DNA from: an uncultured Lachnospiraceae bacterium
Lineage (GTDB): Bacteria; Bacillota; Clostridia; Lachnospirales; Lachnospiraceae
NCBI GenBank assembly: GCA_910579285.1
Contig: CAJTTT010000013.1
Location: forward strand, 1 to 64,000
DNA: 64,000 bases
Reading direction: 5' to 3'
The number at the start of each line of letters is the position of its first letter. Within the stretch, counting starts at the first letter, position 1. Positions 58,756-64,000 of the stretch are shown here, in pieces. The translations under genes and the position numbers were made by a program. Below the pieces are notes generated by a model. The model did no database searches. It was not told the origin of the DNA and saw only the letters and a list, made by a program, of their open reading frames with translations.

Positions 58756-60546
58756 ATGGCAAAATGGATGGTGTCCGCAAAGAAGGCGGATTTTGATGGA
58801 ATAGGGAAACGGTTTGGAATTGATCCGGTGATTGCCAGGATCATACGCAACAGGGATGTGGAGGGGGAGGAAGCCATCGAGAAGTTTCTTCACGGCACGA
58901 TGGCAGATCTGTATGATCCTTACCTCTTAAAAGATGCCGGGAAGGCGGCGGATATTCTCTGCGAAAAGACGAGGGAGAAGAAGGAGATCCGGGTGATCGG
59001 GGATTATGATATCGATGGCGTCTGCGCTTCCTATATCTTAACGGCCTGTCTGGAACGGTGCGGCGCGGTGGTATCCGTGGTGATTCCCCACAGGATTCAG
59101 GATGGATACGGGCTGAATGACCGGCTGATCGAGGAGGCTGCCGGGGAGGGCGTGGATACGATTCTTACCTGTGACAACGGCATTGCGGCATTGTCACAGA
59201 TTGCTCTGGCGAAGAAGCTTGGCATGACGGTGATCGTGACCGACCACCATGAAGTGCCCTACGAGGTACAGGCGGACGAGAGCCGTGTGGAGACGATGCC
59301 CCCGGCGGATGCGGTGGCAGATCCGAAGCAGAGCGGTTGTCTTTATCCCTATAAGGGCATCTGCGGCGCGGTGGTGGCATATAAACTAATGGAGATCTAT
59401 CTTGAGAAAATGGTGGAGGCGGGCGCTTTGTCAGACGGGGAAGCCAGGACCCTTTTACAGGAGCTTCTGGCTTTTGCCGGGTTTGCCACGGTGGGGGATG
59501 TGATGGAACTGACCGATGAGAACCGCATTCTGGTCAGGTACGGACTGCGGCAGATTGAGCGGTCGGAGAATCCGGGGATGCGCGCTCTGCTCACGGTGAA
59601 TGAGCTGACGGAGAAGAGGCTGACAGGGTATCACATCGGCTTTGTACTGGGGCCATGCCTGAATGCAACGGGCAGGCTGGACACGGCGGAACGGGCCCTT
59701 TCCATGTTTCGGACAAAGGACCAGGCGCAGGCCGTTACCATTGCGGGGGAGCTGAAGGCGTTAAATGACAGCCGGAAGGAGATGACACTGTTTGGGACGG
59801 CGCAGGCGATGGATCAGATTGAGAACACGCCGATCCGGGATGACAAAGTGCTGGTGGTCTTTTTGCCGGACTGTCACGAGAGTCTGGCTGGGATTATTGC
59901 CGGGCGTGTCAGGGAGCGGTATCACAGGCCGGTCTTTGTTCTGACCCGCAGCGAGGAGGGCGTGAAGGGTTCGGGACGCTCCATTGAGGCTTACCACATG
60001 TACGACAAGATGAGCGAGTGTAAGGAGCTGTATACGAAGTACGGCGGGCACAAGATGGCGGCGGGAGTATCTATGCCGGAGGAGAATGTGGAAGCGTTCC
60101 GGGCCTTTCTGAATGCCCACAGCGGCTTGAAGGAAGAGGATCTTGTGGAAGTCATACATATTGATGTGCCCATGCCCATGTCCTATGTAACCCCGGAACT
60201 TGTCAGGCAGCTTTCCCTTTTAGAGCCTTTTGGCAACGGCAATCCCAAGCCGGTCTTCGCCCAGAAGAATGTGAGGGTATGCCGGGGGCGGATTTTGGGG
60301 AAAAATAAAAATGTGGGAAAATACCGGGTGGCCGATGAGGTCGGACGGGAATACGATATGATGTACTTTGGGGATCTGGAGCGGTGGCACGCTTTTCTGG
60401 CTGCCCACTTCGGGCAGGAGGAGGCTGACAGGCTTTACTACGGCGGCAGCAGCGCCATCGTCATCAGTGTGATCTATTATCCCGACATCAATGTATACCG
60501 GGGCCGCGAGGAACTGCAGATAGTGATGCAGGATTATAGTGCGTAG
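58756..60546 (+). CDS. recJ: Single-stranded-DNA-specific exonuclease RecJ
   Basis: 596 residues. The DHH-family motifs are VIGDYDIDGVCA, CDNG, TDHHE and, in the DHHA1 domain, GSGRSIEAYHM with YGGHKMAAGVSM. A C-terminal OB-fold region (GRILGKNKNVGKYRVADEVGREYDMMYFG) follows. It degrades single-stranded DNA 5' to 3' in recombination and repair. The start matches the family (MAKWMVSAKKADFDGIGKRF) though its ribosome site is weak. The 194-bp gap before it shows only a weak hairpin. Confidence 0.93.
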   Translation: MAKWMVSAKKADFDGIGKRFGIDPVIARIIRNRDVEGEEAIEKFLHGTMADLYDPYLLKDAGKAADILCEKTREKKEIRVIGDYDIDGVCASYILTACLERCGAVVSVVIPHRIQDGYGLNDRLIEEAAGEGVDTILTCDNGIAALSQIALAKKLGMTVIVTDHHEVPYEVQADESRVETMPPADAVADPKQSGCLYPYKGICGAVVAYKLMEIYLEKMVEAGALSDGEARTLLQELLAFAGFATVGDVMELTDENRILVRYGLRQIERSENPGMRALLTVNELTEKRLTGYHIGFVLGPCLNATGRLDTAERALSMFRTKDQAQAVTIAGELKALNDSRKEMTLFGTAQAMDQIENTPIRDDKVLVVFLPDCHESLAGIIAGRVRERYHRPVFVLTRSEEGVKGSGRSIEAYHMYDKMSECKELYTKYGGHKMAAGVSMPEENVEAFRAFLNAHSGLKEEDLVEVIHIDVPMPMSYVTPELVRQLSLLEPFGNGNPKPVFAQKNVRVCRGRILGKNKNVGKYRVADEVGREYDMMYFGDLERWHAFLAAHFGQEEADRLYYGGSSAIVISVIYYPDINVYRGREELQIVMQDYSA

Positions 60547-60578
60547 GCAAAAGAAAAACAAGCGGCAGGACACGAAAA

Positions 60579-60602
60579 AGCCCGGGTCATCCGGGCTCTT
60601 TC
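60579..60602 (+). terminator. Terminator after recJ
   Basis: AGCCCGG / CCGGGCT stem with a GTCAT loop, followed by CTTTC. Confidence 0.75.
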
Positions 60603-60741
60603 GCAGTTTTCTTATGAGGGGGAGATAGTGAATTCATCAACTATCTTGATACTTATCATAAAGGGTAATTGTGTCCAAAATGTGTTTAGAGTATGAAGGA
60701 AAAATAAAAAAACATTAAGAAACTTTAAAACGAGAGAAAAA

Positions 60742-60770
60742 TTGCAAAAACGCCTTTTTCGTGCTATCTT
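60742..60770 (+). promoter_or_regulatory. Promoter of murE-priA
   Basis: TTGCAA (60742-60747), a 17-bp spacer and TATCTT (60765-60770), about 50 bp before murE. Confidence 0.55.
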
Positions 60771-60820
60771 ACTATATAAATAAATATGAAAAATAAGGGA
60801 AAAAGAAAACGGGGTGAAGT

Positions 60821-62290
60821 ATGGCGTCTATAGGTGAACTGTTAAAGGAAATATCATACGAGTGCGTGTGCGGCACGGTGGAACAAGAAATAACAGATGT
60901 TATATATGATTCCAGAAAGGTGACGGAGGGCTGTCTGTTCGTCTGCATTCCCGGTGCGAAGGCAGACGGACATCAGTATGCGGCGGCGGCGGTGGAAGCC
61001 GGAGCGGCCGCCCTTCTGGTGGAGCACGAGGTGGAACTTCCCGATGGCTGTGATGTCACGGTGATCCGGGTGGAAGATACCTGCTATGCTATGGCGTTTG
61101 CCTCGGCGGCATATTTTGGGCATCCGGCAGAGCAGATGAAGATCATCGGCATCACGGGGACGAAAGGGAAAACCACCACCACTTATCTGGTGAAATCCAT
61201 TCTGGAGCAGGCGGGCAGAAAAGTGGGGCTGATCGGCACCATTGAAATCATCATCGGGGATACCCATATCCATGCGGAGAACACAACGCCCCAGTCTTAT
61301 CTGATACAGAAATATTTTCGGATGATGGCGGATGCAGGCTGTGATACGGTGGTGATGGAAGTTTCCTCCCAGGGGCTGATGCTGCACAGAACCCAGGGAT
61401 TTGTCTTTGACTTCGGCATTTTTACGAATTTGGAGCCGGACCATATCGGGGAGAATGAGCATAAGGATTTTGACGATTACCTGCACTGTAAGAGCCTGCT
61501 GTTCAGGCAGTGCAGAGTGGGGATCGTGAACCGGGATGATTCCCACTGGGAGGCGGTCACGAAAGACTGCACCTGCCAGTTGGAAACTTACGGTATTGAT
61601 ACGGCGGCAGATCTGCGGGCGGAGAATATCACGTTTTTGAACGAGGGCGGGAGTCTGGGCATGTGTTTTACGGCCAGCGGGCTGACTGAGCTTTCGGTGA
61701 AGACGGCTTCTCCCGGAAAATTCAACGTTTACAATGCGTTGACAGCCATTGCCATCTGCCGGCATTTTGGCGTGGATGGTGCGCAGATACAGAGAGCCCT
61801 TGCGGCGGCCAAGGTGAAAGGCCGGACGGAGATGGTGCGCGTGTCGGATGAGTTTACTCTGATGATTGATTATGCACACAACGCGATGGCGCTCAAAAGT
61901 CTGCTTGAGACACTCAGAGCCTACAATCCCCACCGGCTTGTCTGTCTTTTCGGCTGCGGCGGCAACCGGGCCAAATCCAGACGGTATGAGATGGGGGAGG
62001 TCAGCGGCCGGATGGCGGATCTGACCATCATTACCTCCGACAACCCGCGGACGGAGGAACCCCAGGCGATCATTGACGATATTAAGACAGGGATTGCGAA
62101 GACTGACGGCAGATATGTGGAAATCTGTGACAGAAAAGAGGCCATTGCCTACGCCATTGCACACGGTGAGCCGGGGGATATCATTGTGCTGGCAGGAAAG
62201 GGGCATGAGGATTATCAGGAGATAAACGGTGTAAAATACCCTATGGATGAGCGGGTGCTGATCCGGGAAATTTTAGAGGAGCAGGCATGA
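60821..62290 (+). CDS. murE: UDP-MurNAc-L-Ala-D-Glu:meso-diaminopimelate ligase
   Basis: 489 residues. The Mur ligase order is complete: an N-terminal UDP-binding domain (DVIYDSRKVTEGCLFVCIPG), the P-loop GITGTKGKTTTTYL, the central EVSSQGLMLHR motif, LVCLFGCGGNRAKSRR and the acceptor motif DNPR. DNPR indicates meso-diaminopimelate rather than lysine in the stem peptide. It adds the third residue in peptidoglycan precursor synthesis in the cytoplasm. It overlaps priA by 4 bp (ATGA). No other mur genes adjoin it. Confidence 0.95.
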   Translation: MASIGELLKEISYECVCGTVEQEITDVIYDSRKVTEGCLFVCIPGAKADGHQYAAAAVEAGAAALLVEHEVELPDGCDVTVIRVEDTCYAMAFASAAYFGHPAEQMKIIGITGTKGKTTTTYLVKSILEQAGRKVGLIGTIEIIIGDTHIHAENTTPQSYLIQKYFRMMADAGCDTVVMEVSSQGLMLHRTQGFVFDFGIFTNLEPDHIGENEHKDFDDYLHCKSLLFRQCRVGIVNRDDSHWEAVTKDCTCQLETYGIDTAADLRAENITFLNEGGSLGMCFTASGLTELSVKTASPGKFNVYNALTAIAICRHFGVDGAQIQRALAAAKVKGRTEMVRVSDEFTLMIDYAHNAMALKSLLETLRAYNPHRLVCLFGCGGNRAKSRRYEMGEVSGRMADLTIITSDNPRTEEPQAIIDDIKTGIAKTDGRYVEICDRKEAIAYAIAHGEPGDIIVLAGKGHEDYQEINGVKYPMDERVLIREILEEQA

Positions 62291-64000
62291 CGGAGCGGTA
62301 TGCGGATGTCATCATAGATATTGCCCATGAGAAGGTAGACCGGGTTTTCCAGTATCGGATTCCAGAGGAGCTGTCGGAGGCGGTGAGACCGGGCGTACAG
62401 GTGCGCGTGCCTTTTGGCAGGGGCAATCAGGAGAAAACAGGATATGTGGTGGATATTTCGGAGGAAACGGATTATCCCCCCGAAAAGATCAAGGCGGTCA
62501 GCTCGGTGGATGAGAAGGGCATGTCCGTGGAGGGCAGGCAGATACGGATTGCGTACTGGCTGAAGCGCAATTACGGTTCCACCACCATTGCGGCTTTAAA
62601 GACGGTGCTTCCCGTGAAACAGAAGCAGAAGCCGCTTGAGAAAAAGACAGTGGTCCGCTGCCTGTCCGGCGAGGAGGCGGCCCTGGCGGCCGGTGAGTGC
62701 GAAAGGAAGCATCAGCGGGCGAAAGCCAGGGTGCTGGCAGCCCTGCAGACAGAGGAGGAGCTGCCCTACGAGTTAATCCGGCAGAAGCTTCATGTGTCGG
62801 CTTCCACTCTGCAGGCGCTGGAGAGACAGGGATATCTGTGCATAGAGAAGGAAGCATGCTATCGAAACCCGGTCAGGATGTCGGACAGGAGTGAGAACCG
62901 TCCCAGGCTGAACCAGAATCAGGAGCGCATCATCGGGGAAGTGCTCGCGGATTACCGGGCCGGCCGGCCGGGGGTACATCTCGTGCACGGCGTCACAGGC
63001 AGCGGCAAGACGGAGGTATACCTTGGCATCATCGAGGAGATGATCGCGATGGGGAAGCAGGCCATTATGCTGATCCCGGAGATTGCCCTGACCTACCAGA
63101 CTCTTCTGCGGTTTTATAAGAGATTTGGAGACCGGGTATCTGTGATCAATTCCACGCTGTCCGCAGGAGAAAAGTACGACCAGATCGAGCGGGCAAAGGC
63201 GGGGGAGATTGATGTGATGATCGGGCCCCGCTCGGCGCTGTTTACGCCCTTTGCGAATCTTGGGGTCATCGTGGTGGATGAGGAACACGAAAGCAGTTAC
63301 AAGAGCGAGACTTCGCCCCGGTATCATGCCAGGGAGACGGCTGTGGAGATTGCGTCCCTGTGCGGCGCAAGCGTGGTGCTTGGATCGGCAACCCCCTCCC
63401 TGGAGGCGTATTACCGGGCTGTCAGTGGAGAATATAAACTGTATGAGATGAAAGAACGCCCCGGGAACAGTGTGCTCCCGATGGTGCATACCGTGGATCT
63501 TCGGGAGGAGCTGAAGCAGGGAAACCGTTCCATGTTCAGCAGGAAACTGAGAGAGCGGATGCAGGACCGGCTTTCTAAGGGAGAGCAGACCATCCTCTTT
63601 TTAAACAGAAGAGGCTATGCAGGGTTTATCTCCTGCCGCTCCTGTGGTCATGTGATGAAATGTCCCCACTGCGATGTGTCCCTGTCGGAGCATAGAAACG
63701 GGATGCTTACCTGCCATTACTGTGGGTATCAGGAGAGGAAAGCGGCGAAGTGTCCTTCCTGCGGCTCTCCATATCTGATGGGGTTCAAGGCCGGGACAGA
63801 GCAGGTGGAGGAGGCCATTCACAGGGAATTTCCAGGGGCCAGGGTGCTGCGCATGGACGCGGACACCACCCGCAGAAAGGACAGCTACGAGCGGATTCTT
63901 TCCGCCTTTGCGGATGAGGAGGCGGATATTCTTGTGGGAACCCAGATGATCGTGAAGGGACACGATTTTCCGGGTGTGACGCTGGTGGGAGCGCTGGCGG
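62287..64000 (+). CDS. priA: Primosomal protein N' (PriA helicase), truncated by the window end
   Basis: The ATG at 62287 overlaps the murE stop. The N-terminal 3'-DNA-binding domain begins MTERYADVIIDIAHEKVDRV. The helicase part has GVTGSGKTEVYL (Walker A), DEEH, GSATPSLEA, the zinc-binding cysteines CRSCG..CPHC..CHYCG..CPSCG and GTEQVEE. The frame is open to the last base (about 571 codons), missing roughly the last 160-180 residues. It restarts stalled replication forks and loads the replicative helicase. Confidence 0.95.
   Translation, partial: MTERYADVIIDIAHEKVDRVFQYRIPEELSEAVRPGVQVRVPFGRGNQEKTGYVVDISEETDYPPEKIKAVSSVDEKGMSVEGRQIRIAYWLKRNYGSTTIAALKTVLPVKQKQKPLEKKTVVRCLSGEEAALAAGECERKHQRAKARVLAALQTEEELPYELIRQKLHVSASTLQALERQGYLCIEKEACYRNPVRMSDRSENRPRLNQNQERIIGEVLADYRAGRPGVHLVHGVTGSGKTEVYLGIIEEMIAMGKQAIMLIPEIALTYQTLLRFYKRFGDRVSVINSTLSAGEKYDQIERAKAGEIDVMIGPRSALFTPFANLGVIVVDEEHESSYKSETSPRYHARETAVEIASLCGASVVLGSATPSLEAYYRAVSGEYKLYEMKERPGNSVLPMVHTVDLREELKQGNRSMFSRKLRERMQDRLSKGEQTILFLNRRGYAGFISCRSCGHVMKCPHCDVSLSEHRNGMLTCHYCGYQERKAAKCPSCGSPYLMGFKAGTEQVEEAIHREFPGARVLRMDADTTRRKDSYERILSAFADEEADILVGTQMIVKGHDFPGVTLVGALA

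Overview
The window looks like chromosome of a spore-forming, Gram-positive anaerobe of the Clostridia, most likely a Lachnospiraceae member. Supporting signs are the SCIFF peptide with its radical-SAM maturase, HemZ, a fused SecDF, a DAP-type MurE (DNPR motif), MecA, BclB-type collagen-like spore-surface proteins with sigma-K-like promoters, and strong AGGAGG ribosome sites. Most genes are GC-moderate. Three stretches are clearly AT-richer and look acquired: about 25.2-27.0 kb, 29.6-31.2 kb and 42.7-47.4 kb. No rRNA, tRNA, CRISPR array or complete insertion sequence was seen.

Layout. 0.27-5.0 kb: a five-gene operon (SCP2-like lipid carrier, membrane-anchored alpha/beta hydrolase, stand-alone condensation enzyme, acyl carrier protein, acyl-AMP ligase) behind twin palindromic operators. 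It probably makes an N-acyl amide or similar lipid. 5.2-7.1 kb: two uncharacterised genes on the minus strand, each with a sigma-D (flagellar) type promoter, around an Rrf2 regulator. 7.3-10.1 kb: a BlaI/BlaR1-like pair whose sensor gene is split by a frameshift. 10.2-15.3 kb: mecA, a DEAD-box RNA helicase, a YgjP-type metallopeptidase and gpmI. 15.3-25.1 kb: a YtrA-type GntR regulator with two ABC systems, a lipoprotein and a secreted four-repeat protein. 25.2-27.0 kb: a TetR regulator with a serine hydrolase. 27.1-32.7 kb: enolase, a phosphodiesterase, a nonsense-interrupted AlbA_2/Schlafen-type gene and hemZ.

32.8-38.9 kb: a minus-strand polyamine operon (arginine decarboxylase, SpeE, ureohydrolase, carboxynorspermidine-synthase-like dehydrogenase, NspC-like decarboxylase). 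It sits behind a long structured leader that ends in a terminator-like hairpin just before the first gene. With no speD in view, the set fits a carboxyaminopropylagmatine route to spermidine. 39.0-42.6 kb: collagen-like protein, glycosyltransferase and BclB-type collagen-like protein, a spore-surface module. 42.7-47.9 kb: an AT-rich island with an XRE regulator, an AIM24 protein, an AIPR defence protein carrying a C-terminal cold-shock-like domain, small ORFs and decayed sequence. 47.9-64.0 kb: conserved core genes (hisS, aspS, sseB-like, HAD phosphatase, CorC-type exporter, TIGR04086, SCIFF pair, secDF, recJ, murE and a truncated priA).

A short dispersed repeat occurs at least three times (5.0, 23.7 and 25.2 kb), with its hairpin core alone at the left end. 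One copy supplies the C-terminal codons and stop of a lipoprotein gene. The most noteworthy items are the acyl-amide operon, the leader RNA and pathway logic of the polyamine operon, the AIPR/cold-shock fusion, the spore collagen/glycosyltransferase module and the paired sigma-D-like promoters.
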